From Carboxylicivirga sp. M1479 (GTDB lineage: Bacteria > Bacteroidota > Bacteroidia > Bacteroidales > Marinilabiliaceae): a stretch of DNA of 64,000 nucleotides. Positions 36,878 through 44,399 of the stretch are shown in pieces. How positions within the stretch are numbered: position 1 is the first letter of the stretch; each line of letters starts with the position of its first letter. The notes beneath the pieces were generated by a model, which did not search any database, was not told where the DNA came from, and saw nothing but the letters and a program-made list of their open reading frames with translations. The stretch covers positions 1-64,000 of the forward strand of contig NZ_VKDE01000006.1 of the NCBI RefSeq assembly GCF_007097485.1, read 5' to 3'. The translations under genes and the position numbers were made by a program.

Positions 36878-36905
36878 AAAAAAAAGCCTGTCTGGGGAGA
36901 CAGGC
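36878..36905 (-). terminator. Terminator of candidate small RNA 2
   Basis: GCCTGTCT and AGACAGGC form a perfect 8-bp stem around a 4-nt loop, followed by U8 on the minus strand. Confidence 0.88.
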
Positions 36906-37004
36906 GAAGAAACATTCTAAGAAAAAATTCTAACCTAAACCTCACACACATCCGAATGTTTCTATATTTGGGGACCAGGAGAGCCTCAGTTTGTTTTAGA
37001 TTCG
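36878..37004 (-). ncRNA. Candidate small RNA 2 (about 125 nt, promoter and terminator)
   Basis: Read on the minus strand: TTGACA (37034-37039), 17-bp spacer, TAATTTAG (from 37016) form a promoter; the transcript would start near 37004, contain a stem AGAAACATTC/GAATGTTTCT that encloses AGGTTAGAATTTT, and end in a terminator GCCTGTCT-GGGG-AGACAGGC with U8 (36878-36905). The enclosed 13-nt element is shared with candidate RNA 1 at 1.4 kb, again inside a stem directly above the terminator. No open reading frame fits. It could be a trans-acting RNA or a 6S-like RNA of this lineage; neither is shown. Confidence 0.62.
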
Positions 37005-37010
37005 AAAGCT

Positions 37011-37039
37011 AAATTACGCCCTTATTGTGTGGGTGTCAA
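37011..37039 (-). promoter_or_regulatory. Promoter of candidate small RNA 2
   Basis: Minus strand TTGACA, 17 bp, TAATTTAG. The -7 element fits TAnnTTtG apart from one base. Confidence 0.6.
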
Positions 37040-37108
37040 GTGCAAAAGCTTAAAATAAAAGATTTTTAACACTTTTTTTATAATAAAGTAGTCAACAGGC
37101 TTCAGTTC

Positions 37109-37140
37109 TTTCCAAAAGAAAGACTGAATTGTTATTTTTG
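37109..37140 (+). promoter_or_regulatory. Promoter of mutS2
   Basis: TTTC (37109-37112), 20-bp spacer, TATTTTTG (37133-37140), the latter a full match to the Bacteroidota -7 box TAnnTTTG. It overlaps the first codons of the longest open frame (from TTG 37129), which argues that translation starts later, at GTG 37156. Confidence 0.65.
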
Positions 37141-37155
37141 CACAAAACAGCAGAA

Positions 37156-39654
37156 GTGATATATCCTGATAGTTTTGAAGATAAGATAAAGTTTACCCGC
37201 ATACGTGAGCTGGTAAAAGAAAGCTGCATGAGCGGCTTGGGAAGAGAAGTGGTTGATGAAATGGGCTTTAGCACCAACTTTGAGGAGGTGGAACTTCAAC
37301 AGCTACAGACCAACGAGTTTAAAAAGGTATGCCTGGAAGAGGATAATTTTCCTTTGGGTTACTTTATTGATGTACGCAGTCCGCTTGGTCGCATCCGTAC
37401 CGAAGGTCGTTTTATGGACGAGACTGAATTATTCGACCTAAAGCGTTCATTAACCACCATCAACGACATCTGTCGTTTCTTCACCAAAAAAGAAGACGAA
37501 GACTACCCTAACCTGAAAGAATTAGTGAGTCAGGTATCAGTATTCCCTTTTATTTTAGATAACATAGATGGTATCCTTAATAAATTTGGGAAAATAAAAG
37601 ACAATGCCTCACCAGAATTAGCTCGCATACGTAAGGATATTTTCAACAAACAAAACAGTATCTCACGGCGCTTAAGTGCCATACTTAAACGAGCTAAGAG
37701 CGATGGCTTAGTCGATTCAGACGTGAGTGTATCCATCAGGGATGGTCGCGCTGTGATACCAGTACCAGCAGCCAACAAGCGTAAGCTAGGTGGTATTGTG
37801 CAAGATGAATCAGCCACGGGTAAAACATCGTTTATAGAACCTGCCGAAGTGGTGGAGATCAATAACGAACTAAGGGAATTGGAGTATGCCGAGCGAAGAG
37901 AGATCACACGCATACTTATTGAAACGGCCGATATGATTCGTCCTTACATTGAGGACATCATGGAGTCGTACCGTTTTATGGGAACCATCGATTTCATCAG
38001 AGCTAAAGCACGTTTTGCCATTAGCATCAACGCTATTTTACCCAATTACAAAAAGCAACAAAACTTCATTTGGAAAGAAGCAATTCATCCCTTATTGTAT
38101 CTACAACATAAAGCTGCTAACAAAGATGTAATTCCATTGGACATGGAGTTATCAACTCCCAAGCAGCGACTGCTATTGATATCAGGACCTAATGCCGGTG
38201 GTAAATCGGTGTGTTTACAAACGGTTGGCTTGGTACAGTACATGTTTCAATGTGGACTGCTGGTTGCCATGGATGAAGGTTCACAAATGGGCTTTTTCAA
38301 ACATATTTTTATGGATATGGGCGATGAGCAATCCATCGAAAATGACCTGAGTACCTATAGTTCTCACCTTTTCAACATGAAGCATTTTTTGCGTCATAGC
38401 CAAAAGCAAACACTGATACTGATTGATGAGTTTGGTACGGGAACGGAACCCATGCTGGGTGGTGCCATTGCCGAAAGTGTGTTGGAGCAGTTGAATAAGC
38501 AAGAAGTGTTTGGTGTAATTACTACTCACTACACCAACCTAAAGCACATGGCCTCTATGACCGAAGGTATTGAAAATGGTGCCATGCTGTTCGACACAGG
38601 TCGGATTATGCCCTTGTACAAACTACAAATTGCACAACCTGGCTCATCATTTGCCTTTGAAATAGCCCGTAAAATTGGTTTACCTGAGAATATTCTCTCC
38701 AGTGCCAAGGAAAAGATTGGTCAGGAGCATGTTGATTATGACAAAAACCTACGTGAAATAGTACGTGACAAACGCTATTGGGAGCAAAAGCGAAATACCA
38801 TACGTATTAACGAGAAGAAGCTGGCCGATGTATTGGAGCGCTATCAACTCGACTTGCAGAATGTTAAAAAAGAACGCAAAGAGATACTTGAAAAGGCCAA
38901 GGTTGAAGCAGAGTATCTACTATCTAATGCCAATAAAGAGATAGAAAATACGATCCGCACCATAAAAGAGACTCAGGCCAACAAAGAAAAAACAAGGATA
39001 GCACGCCAAAAGCTCGAAGGCTTTAAAGAGGTAGCTGTTGATAAAAAGGCCAGTGATGCAAGTATCGATAAAAAAATTCGTCAGATAGAGGATCGCGAGA
39101 AAAGAAAAGCGAATAGAAAGAATAAGCAGGAGAAAGAGAAGTCAGTAGCTGAAAAGTTAAGACCTAAAAAGGAAGAAGCAACACCGTTACAAAAAGGCGA
39201 CAATGTTAGGTTAAAAGGACAAAGTACACCTGGCGAAATAATGAAAATACATGGTAAGGAAGCCACTGTTGCTTTTGGTAGCATTAGCACTATTGTAAAA
39301 CTTAACCGATTAGAAAGGGTAAATAAACAGGCTGTAAAACGTTCGAACATCACCAACCCAATGGCATCGATTTCCAATGTGGGCGATAAAGTGCGTGAGC
39401 GAAAGCTTACCTTTAAAGCAGACATTGATGTACGTGGCAAACGCACCGAAGAAGCCATTCAACTAGTGATGAACCACCTGGATGAAGCGGTTATCTGCGA
39501 GGCATCTGAAGTGAAAATACTACATGGGAAAGGCAATGGCATATTGCGGGTGATGATTCGCGAACAGTTAAACACCTTACCGTTTGTGAGTTCGTTTAGG
39601 GATGAACAATTACAATTTGGTGGCAGCGGCATTACCATTGTTGAGCTTGGTTAA
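37156..39654 (+). CDS. mutS2: MutS2-family ATPase/endonuclease with Smr domain
   Basis: 832 residues from GTG 37156, giving MIYPDSFEDKIKF, the usual MutS2 N-terminus; a longer frame from TTG 37129 starts inside the promoter. Lever and clamp domains are followed by the MutS ATPase (Walker A SGPNAGGKS near residues 343-351, Walker B LILIDEFGTGTEP, then TTHYTNLK), a basic coiled coil (about 500-680) and a C-terminal Smr nuclease domain (about 754-832, DIDVRGKRTEEA, ILHGKGNG). MutS2 acts on branched DNA to curb recombination and, in Bacillus, rescues collided ribosomes. Confidence 0.94.
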   Translation: MIYPDSFEDKIKFTRIRELVKESCMSGLGREVVDEMGFSTNFEEVELQQLQTNEFKKVCLEEDNFPLGYFIDVRSPLGRIRTEGRFMDETELFDLKRSLTTINDICRFFTKKEDEDYPNLKELVSQVSVFPFILDNIDGILNKFGKIKDNASPELARIRKDIFNKQNSISRRLSAILKRAKSDGLVDSDVSVSIRDGRAVIPVPAANKRKLGGIVQDESATGKTSFIEPAEVVEINNELRELEYAERREITRILIETADMIRPYIEDIMESYRFMGTIDFIRAKARFAISINAILPNYKKQQNFIWKEAIHPLLYLQHKAANKDVIPLDMELSTPKQRLLLISGPNAGGKSVCLQTVGLVQYMFQCGLLVAMDEGSQMGFFKHIFMDMGDEQSIENDLSTYSSHLFNMKHFLRHSQKQTLILIDEFGTGTEPMLGGAIAESVLEQLNKQEVFGVITTHYTNLKHMASMTEGIENGAMLFDTGRIMPLYKLQIAQPGSSFAFEIARKIGLPENILSSAKEKIGQEHVDYDKNLREIVRDKRYWEQKRNTIRINEKKLADVLERYQLDLQNVKKERKEILEKAKVEAEYLLSNANKEIENTIRTIKETQANKEKTRIARQKLEGFKEVAVDKKASDASIDKKIRQIEDREKRKANRKNKQEKEKSVAEKLRPKKEEATPLQKGDNVRLKGQSTPGEIMKIHGKEATVAFGSISTIVKLNRLERVNKQAVKRSNITNPMASISNVGDKVRERKLTFKADIDVRGKRTEEAIQLVMNHLDEAVICEASEVKILHGKGNGILRVMIREQLNTLPFVSSFRDEQLQFGGSGITIVELG

Positions 39655-39807
39655 ACACCATGTAATACCATTTGCATTTCAACGTGAGTCTTAAGGAAAA
39701 CTTTGAAATTGCAATTGTTAATGCCGATAATAAACCAAAGAGCCTTTGGAAGTAAGCGAAGCAATGGCTCATTTCGATATTAAATCGGTATAAATCAAAA
39801 TATTATT

Positions 39808-39844
39808 CGGCATTTATCTTTAATGATAAGTGCCGTTTTTTTTA
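39808..39844 (+). terminator. Terminator ahead of the S9 peptidase gene
   Basis: CGGCATTTATC pairs with GATAAGTGCCG (one G-U pair) around TTTAAT, then T8. It ends the mutS2 transcript about 150 bp after its stop codon. Confidence 0.85.
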
Positions 39845-39878
39845 TTACTTAGTGTGTGAATAATAAATCCTATTTGAC

Positions 39879-40604
39879 ATGCGTAAACTGATAAGTGGCA
39901 TCGCCCTATTGATAGTAGCGATTACCTGCACCTTTGCACAACACTCCCCTATTGAAGACCTTTTAAACACTCAAGATGAAAACCTGCGACACCGATTAGA
40001 CCGTTTAGAGAAAATGGTGGATGATTTGATGTGGCACGAACGTTTGGGGGACATAGCCCATGTGGATAAAGTGTATATGTATGGTCCTCCCAAATGGAAA
40101 GAGGAGAACCCAACGGGACTGGGCGCTGGCAATCCAGTTAAATTTTGGTCCTATCTCTTCTTCCCAAAAAACATAGATACGAATAAAAAAAACCCGCTTA
40201 TGGTATTACCACACGGCGGTGTTCATGCCGACTTCACCACCTATTACACGCATATTGTAAGAGAATTAGTGAGTCAGGGATACATTGTTGTAGCTGCCGA
40301 ATACCGTGGCAGCACAGGTTATGGAAAAGGTCATTATAAAAAAATAGATTATGGTGGCCTTGAAGTGGAAGATGTGTATGCAAGTAAAAACTACATGTTG
40401 GAGAATTACCACTTTATCGATAAAAACAGAGTGGGTATAATGGGATGGAGCCATGGCGGATTAATTACCCTTTTTAATATTTTCGAACATGCTAAAGATT
40501 ATGCTGTAGCCTACGCTGGCGTACCTGTAAGCGATTTGGTAGCACGCATGGGATACTACGAAGATGATTATCGCGCACTTTACGAAGTTGATTATCACAT
40601 GTGA
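39879..40604 (+). pseudogene. S9-family (prolyl oligopeptidase-like) peptidase, cut off at the prophage junction
   Basis: Exported serine peptidase or esterase: signal peptide (MRKLISGIALLIVAITCTFA), oxyanion region PHGGVHADF, EYRGSTGYGKG and the nucleophile motif GWSHGG (Ser near 198). In this family the catalytic Asp and His follow 80-130 residues after the serine, but the frame stops at residue 241 in VDYHM. Everything needed after that is missing and phage-type sequence starts at once. The gene is thus truncated by prophage insertion; the missing 3' part should lie beyond the right end of the prophage, outside this window. It could be restored on excision. Confidence 0.85.
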
Positions 40605-40607
40605 TAA
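40592..40607. other. Candidate left attachment site (attL), 16-bp palindrome
   Basis: TTATCACATGTGATAA is a perfect palindrome spanning the premature stop codon of the S9 peptidase gene, exactly where host-like sequence ends. It is the best candidate for the recombination core; the actual crossover may be shorter or shifted by some bases. The right-hand site is not in the window. Confidence 0.5.
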
Positions 40608-40637
40608 AAAAATAACCTAACAATAATAGAAAGACAA

Positions 40638-40672
40638 TAAAAAAGGTGATAATCATTTGACTACCACCCTTT
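40638..40672 (-). terminator. Terminator at the left edge of the prophage
   Basis: On the minus strand AAGGGTGGTAGTC pairs with GATTATCACCTT (one bulge, G-U pairs) and is followed by U6. It would stop leftward phage transcription before the host gene. Confidence 0.75.
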
Positions 40673-40690
40673 AACCCGATTACAAAAATT

Positions 40691-40870
40691 CTAATATTTA
40701 ATTATTTCTTTTTTATAAAAAACATAACCCTCCCATTTAAAAGGAAATCTTTTATTAGCTAATTCATGATATGGTAATTTCAAATCTTCACAAGCTTTAA
40801 CTATACCACTATAAGCTTCTAATAACATCTTTTCATCATTTCTAACTATTACTACTGTATCCAATGCCAT
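40691..40870 (-). CDS. Small phage-edge protein, 59 residues
   Basis: A short frame from ATG 40870 to TAG 40691. The product starts MALDTVVIVRNDEKMLLEAY and ends WEGYVFYKKEIIKY; basic, soluble, with a helix-rich middle (SGIVKACEDLKLPYHELANK). It starts 22 bp after the stop of the HsdR-N-like gene on the same strand and ends just before the edge terminator, so both form one unit. Codon use is that of the phage. No family recognised; possible partner of the nuclease-like protein or a small regulator. Confidence 0.65.
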   Translation of the reverse strand: MALDTVVIVRNDEKMLLEAYSGIVKACEDLKLPYHELANKRFPFKWEGYVFYKKEIIKY

Positions 40871-40892
40871 ATTACCCCATTTTTTTTAAAGA

Positions 40893-41942
40893 TTAATTCA
40901 TGTATCTTAAAGCTGCTTCAATAAGCTTTTCTTCGTAATTGTAGATATCATCTAACTTTTCAATTAGTATTTTTTCTTCTTTCTTATTATCATCAAATAA
41001 CCCTAAATATTTTTTACTACCATTCAAATGTAATCTACAAATAGGTTTACGGTTATTGTCATCAATCAGTATACCAAAATAAGACTGTGTATCACGGTGA
41101 ACAATTCTTTCAGGTTCAATTTTTGTTCTAACAATTGACCTTACAATATGATAACCTTCAATTTCTTCTTCTGTTGTTTCAATTCTGTTATCATCAACTT
41201 CTTCAACTACTTCTTCAACAACAGCTTCTTCTTCTTTCTTTAAAGCTGAATGTAATCTATCATTAACTATTTCTTTAATTGATTGATTAGTTGCTTTCTT
41301 AACAATACCTGTAAGTTGTTCTAATACTTTAGCTGTAATTTTACCGTTGTAAATCTGTCTACCAAAATACTTTACAAATTCTTCTGATGGTTCATTCAAC
41401 TCCTTCTCCAATATTTCTTTTATAGCAGAGGAATATTTCAACTCACTTGCTGTATCAATGATTTTATCAACATCAAAATTTGATTTATGGAACTTCTTAA
41501 CCTCATTAACATCATGTTCTTTGAAATTCTCAAAATCAACAGTTAAAAATGGTTCAGCATCCATTTTATTAGCTTCTTCCAAATCTGTGTAAAAACGGTA
41601 TTCAGCACCATTTGTTAATACACCAAAACGTGCTTTACTGGCGTGAAAATAACGATGTAGTTGTGAATTATGAACATCTAAATTTTCTTTCCAATGCTTA
41701 CATTCAATAATCATTATTGGTTCATTATCCTGAAGAATGGCATAATCAACTTTTTCACCTTTTTTTGTACCAATATCAGCAACATATTCTGGTATAACTT
41801 CCATTGGGTTAAACACATCATAACCTAATAGTTGAATGAATGGCATGATTAAACCATTTTTTGTTGCTTCTTCTGTCTCAAGGTTAGGCTTTAGTGTTGC
41901 TACCCTTTCAGCAAAGTTTTTAAGGCTGTTGATAAATTCCAT
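40893..41942 (-). CDS. HsdR N-terminal-like nuclease domain protein (accessory phage gene)
   Basis: 349 residues. The first about 170 resemble the N-terminal nuclease domain of type I restriction enzymes: LIMPFIQLLGYDVFNP, then the PD-(D/E)xK core with Asp66 in EKVDYAI and Glu80-x-Lys82 in IIECKHW, and VLTNGAEYRFYTDLE. A helical and acidic linker (EEEAVVEEVVEEVDDN) leads to a C-terminal domain with SYFGILIDDNNRKPICRLHLN. No helicase or methylase accompanies it, so it is not a type I system. Its place between the lysis genes and the attachment site, in its own transcription unit, is typical for genes expressed in lysogens, for example against other phages. Function is inference. Confidence 0.85.
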   Translation of the reverse strand: MEFINSLKNFAERVATLKPNLETEEATKNGLIMPFIQLLGYDVFNPMEVIPEYVADIGTKKGEKVDYAILQDNEPIMIIECKHWKENLDVHNSQLHRYFHASKARFGVLTNGAEYRFYTDLEEANKMDAEPFLTVDFENFKEHDVNEVKKFHKSNFDVDKIIDTASELKYSSAIKEILEKELNEPSEEFVKYFGRQIYNGKITAKVLEQLTGIVKKATNQSIKEIVNDRLHSALKKEEEAVVEEVVEEVDDNRIETTEEEIEGYHIVRSIVRTKIEPERIVHRDTQSYFGILIDDNNRKPICRLHLNGSKKYLGLFDDNKKEEKILIEKLDDIYNYEEKLIEAALRYMN

Positions 41943-42021
41943 TTTTGTATATTTTTAATGATTAGTCATTTAATTGAGTTTCTAATTTACTTATTTTTTG
42001 TAAACGTCCTATTGTTATCAT

Positions 42022-42062
42022 AAAAAAAAGCAGAATAAACCGTTGTCTATTCTGCTTTTTTT
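42022..42062 (-). terminator. Terminator at the end of the phage late operon
   Basis: AAAAAGCAGAATA pairs with TATTCTGCTTTTT around a 10-nt loop, with U7-8 on the minus strand (and an A run on the other side). It separates the lysis genes from the edge nuclease gene. Confidence 0.9.
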
Positions 42063-42121
42063 AATTTCGGAAAACGTTGTAAATATTATTTGTGGTAACG
42101 AAATTACTTCAATAAAATAAT

Positions 42122-42382
42122 TTACCAAAACCATTTTTTCTTTTTTGGTTTTTCATCTTCTTCATCAGTATCTTCTTGTGTTGATTCAGTTTCTATGATG
42201 ATATTACCATTCTTATTTTTTTCTATTACAATTTCTGTTGTGTTCTTATTACCTGAATTCATTTCATTTTCAATCTTTTCTTTGGTGTATTTCACACCAA
42301 CAGCAAACCCACCTGTAAATGATATGGTCATAATGAATAACCACATGAATACACGACCTAATAATGTCATACGTTTTAACAT
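42122..42382 (-). CDS. Small membrane protein in the lysis region (spanin-like candidate)
   Basis: 86 residues: N-terminal membrane helix (VFMWLFIMTISFTGGFAVGV, about 11-30), a polar helix and a strongly charged tail (EDTDEEDEKPKKKKWFW). Size, one membrane helix and its place just after the endolysin fit an inner-membrane spanin or holin accessory, but no outer-membrane partner is evident. Last gene of the late operon. Confidence 0.7.
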   Translation of the reverse strand: MLKRMTLLGRVFMWLFIMTISFTGGFAVGVKYTKEKIENEMNSGNKNTTEIVIEKNKNGNIIIETESTQEDTDEEDEKPKKKKWFW

Positions 42383-42398
42383 TCATCATTATCTTTTT

Positions 42399-42803
42399 TT
42401 AATCCACCTGAAAATGTGGATAATCTTTAAATCTTCGCCAATTACCACCCCATGTTATTGATTTTAATACATCTACTTTATTTAAAATCATCCAAAAATC
42501 TTTAAATAAATCAGTAGACCAATCACATTTTTTATCTTTAATAAAAGCAATATCAATTGCTTTACCATCAAGATGTTTAGACTTCATTGTATAAGTAACT
42601 ACTTTCTTTTTATCGGTTATGTAGTATTTACCATCATCACCTTTCTTTCTACCTTTTTTATAAAGTGCTAATTGTTGTTCTTTTGTCCTGACACCTTGAC
42701 TAATAATTACCTTATAATCAGGGTGCTTTTCTTCAAATATTGGTTTACTTAAATTGAAATAGGTTATTAATCTATCATCTACACCTGTTAATATTGCGCT
42801 CAA
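42399..42803 (-). CDS. Endolysin, M15-family L-Ala-D-Glu peptidase
   Basis: Cuts peptidoglycan cross-bridge peptides to release phage. 134 residues, one catalytic domain without a cell-wall binding domain. Zinc ligands of the VanY/M15C fold: SKHLDGKAIDIA (His77, Asp84) and YPHFQVD (His130), with SQGVRTKEQQLALY upstream. No signal peptide, so it needs the holin candidate, whose gene overlaps by 4 bp. Confidence 0.92.
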   Translation of the reverse strand: MSAILTGVDDRLITYFNLSKPIFEEKHPDYKVIISQGVRTKEQQLALYKKGRKKGDDGKYYITDKKKVVTYTMKSKHLDGKAIDIAFIKDKKCDWSTDLFKDFWMILNKVDVLKSITWGGNWRRFKDYPHFQVD

Positions 42804-43060
42804 TCTTCATCTTCATCATTTTTTGAATCAGATTTTTTAAAAAATCCAATTGTTTTTTCTAAACCTTTATAACCTAAACTAATGATTATCAAATAAAATA
42901 AATAAGAAATAGAAGTTTTAAATATTTCTACATCAACATCATAAATAAATAATGATAGTGTTATTAACACTACCATTATTAAAAAGGATAAAATACCAAT
43001 AAGTCTATTACTACTCGCTTTATCACTACCTGATAATAGGTTGATAATTAACTGTTTCAT
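42800..43060 (-). CDS. Holin candidate
   Basis: 86 residues with two membrane helices (about 20-39 and 48-64) and a charged C-terminus (KKSDSKNDEDED). Overlaps the endolysin start by 4 bp (ATGA). Size, topology and position are those of class II-like holins; no sequence family was recognised. Confidence 0.75.
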   Translation of the reverse strand: MKQLIINLLSGSDKASSNRLIGILSFLIMVVLITLSLFIYDVDVEIFKTSISYLFYLIIISLGYKGLEKTIGFFKKSDSKNDEDED

Positions 43061-43314
43061 CCATTATTATTATTTTTTATTGATTTAATATCATCTTTGA
43101 TTTCCCGAATATCTTCTAATATCATTTCAAATATTTTTTCATCTACCTTTTTTTCAATCTGTAATTCTAATCTTTCAATCTTAACATTCTGATTATCAAT
43201 CTTATTTTTGATATTAGCTTTTTCAACCACCGCATAGTAAAAAATGGTCAAACAGGTTAATATTATACCTGCGTATTGAATTATTAACCGCTGTGTATTA
43301 GTGTTTTCACTCAA
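43057..43314 (-). CDS. Membrane protein with coiled coil, lysis region
   Basis: 85 residues: one membrane helix near the N-terminus (LIIQYAGIILTCLTIFYYAV, about 10-29) followed by a long coiled coil (KIERLELQIEKKVDEKIFEM..IREIKDDIKSI). Overlaps the holin candidate by 4 bp. Could be a second holin component or a spanin-like spacer protein. Confidence 0.7.
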   Translation of the reverse strand: MSENTNTQRLIIQYAGIILTCLTIFYYAVVEKANIKNKIDNQNVKIERLELQIEKKVDEKIFEMILEDIREIKDDIKSIKNNNNG

Positions 43315-43340
43315 TTTATATTAGGATTATTTTTTAAAAA

Positions 43341-44399
43341 TTATGTAGTAGGCCAGCCAGATAATTCAGTCCAATCATTAGCATCTGTATACCAATAGTA
43401 ATTATAACCATTATCAAATGCACCTACTTTATACCATTCACTATTAAAGGTCTGTTTATAAGTTGTTCCAACCGTTAAAAACTTACCCTTTAAATTACAT
43501 TTCCAATACTTCTGTAAATTTGCTGATTGAAAAACTGTATATTGGTATGAATGTACCCCTTCTTGGCCTGATGGTAAATCATTTACCATTATGCCCTTTT
43601 TAGGTGAATTCATATTAGCATCATGTGATGTTCTAACATTCCCTGTTTCAGTGATATAAAACCAACTATGACTGATTGAATTATAGTGATAATGACGAAC
43701 ACCGTAAAATGATGTAGGGTTATCAGTTAATTTATTGGGTGCGTCAATATAGCGTGGTACAATGTTAGTTGTGAATGATGATACACCATTATCATCTTCA
43801 ATATCTGCTATGTAATTACCACTTGTATCAACGTATGTAATTGATGGTGTAATTGTTACGCTATATTCATCATTTTCGGGTACAATTATTGATGTTGTTA
43901 TATTATCATATACTAATGTGGCTGTACCTGTTGTTGAAAACACACCTGAAAAACCACCTGATACTGTTAATTCAACTTTTATTCTATCCCAACTTCTACT
44001 ACCTACAGGTGGTTTTTCACCACGTTTAACAAGGTAAGCGTATGTTATCTTTTTTTCACCGTATGCTGTACCATCACTATAAAATATTGGTGATGTACCA
44101 CCACCTGAAGGTGATGAATATACATATGATGTAGGGTTAGCTTCGTGATTATAACCAGCCCAATCACCCATATTATAAGGTGAAAAACCTGATGGTTTAA
44201 AAAGTGCGTGTTTATTGATAAATGGTGATTTACATAAATCACTTAAATCATATGTATCTTCACCAAGTACATTTTTAATATCACTAATATCAATATTACT
44301 AACTTCAAAAGTTGTCCCATTATCATTACTTACATCACCAATATCATTATTACCTGAATAGTAAGGTGATTCACTTGGTATTGTTTTAACTATTCCCAT
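43341..44399 (-). CDS. Tail-associated protein, probable tail tip or fibre component
   Basis: 352 residues, no known domain recognised. Gly/Ser/Thr/Tyr-rich beta-type sequence with a central Ig-like stretch (VSGGFSGVFSTTGTATLVYD) and an aromatic C-terminus (YNYYWYTDANDWTELSGWP). Its ATG overlaps the stop codon of the large fibre gene by one base, so it is made with it. Likely a surface-exposed receptor-binding or decoration protein. Confidence 0.7.
   Translation of the reverse strand: MGIVKTIPSESPYYSGNNDIGDVSNDNGTTFEVSNIDISDIKNVLGEDTYDLSDLCKSPFINKHALFKPSGFSPYNMGDWAGYNHEANPTSYVYSSPSGGGTSPIFYSDGTAYGEKKITYAYLVKRGEKPPVGSRSWDRIKVELTVSGGFSGVFSTTGTATLVYDNITTSIIVPENDEYSVTITPSITYVDTSGNYIADIEDDNGVSSFTTNIVPRYIDAPNKLTDNPTSFYGVRHYHYNSISHSWFYITETGNVRTSHDANMNSPKKGIMVNDLPSGQEGVHSYQYTVFQSANLQKYWKCNLKGKFLTVGTTYKQTFNSEWYKVGAFDNGYNYYWYTDANDWTELSGWPTT

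Noticed and set aside
40681-40693. A third match to the shared small-RNA element (TTAGAATTTTT) next to the prophage-edge terminator
   Set aside because: The first bases are the stop codon of the 59-residue gene, the stem around it is missing, and AT-rich phage DNA makes a 10-nt match likely by chance.
40893-41942. A complete type I restriction-modification system
   Set aside because: Only the nuclease-like N-terminal domain is present; there is no DEAD-box motor, methylase or specificity gene nearby.
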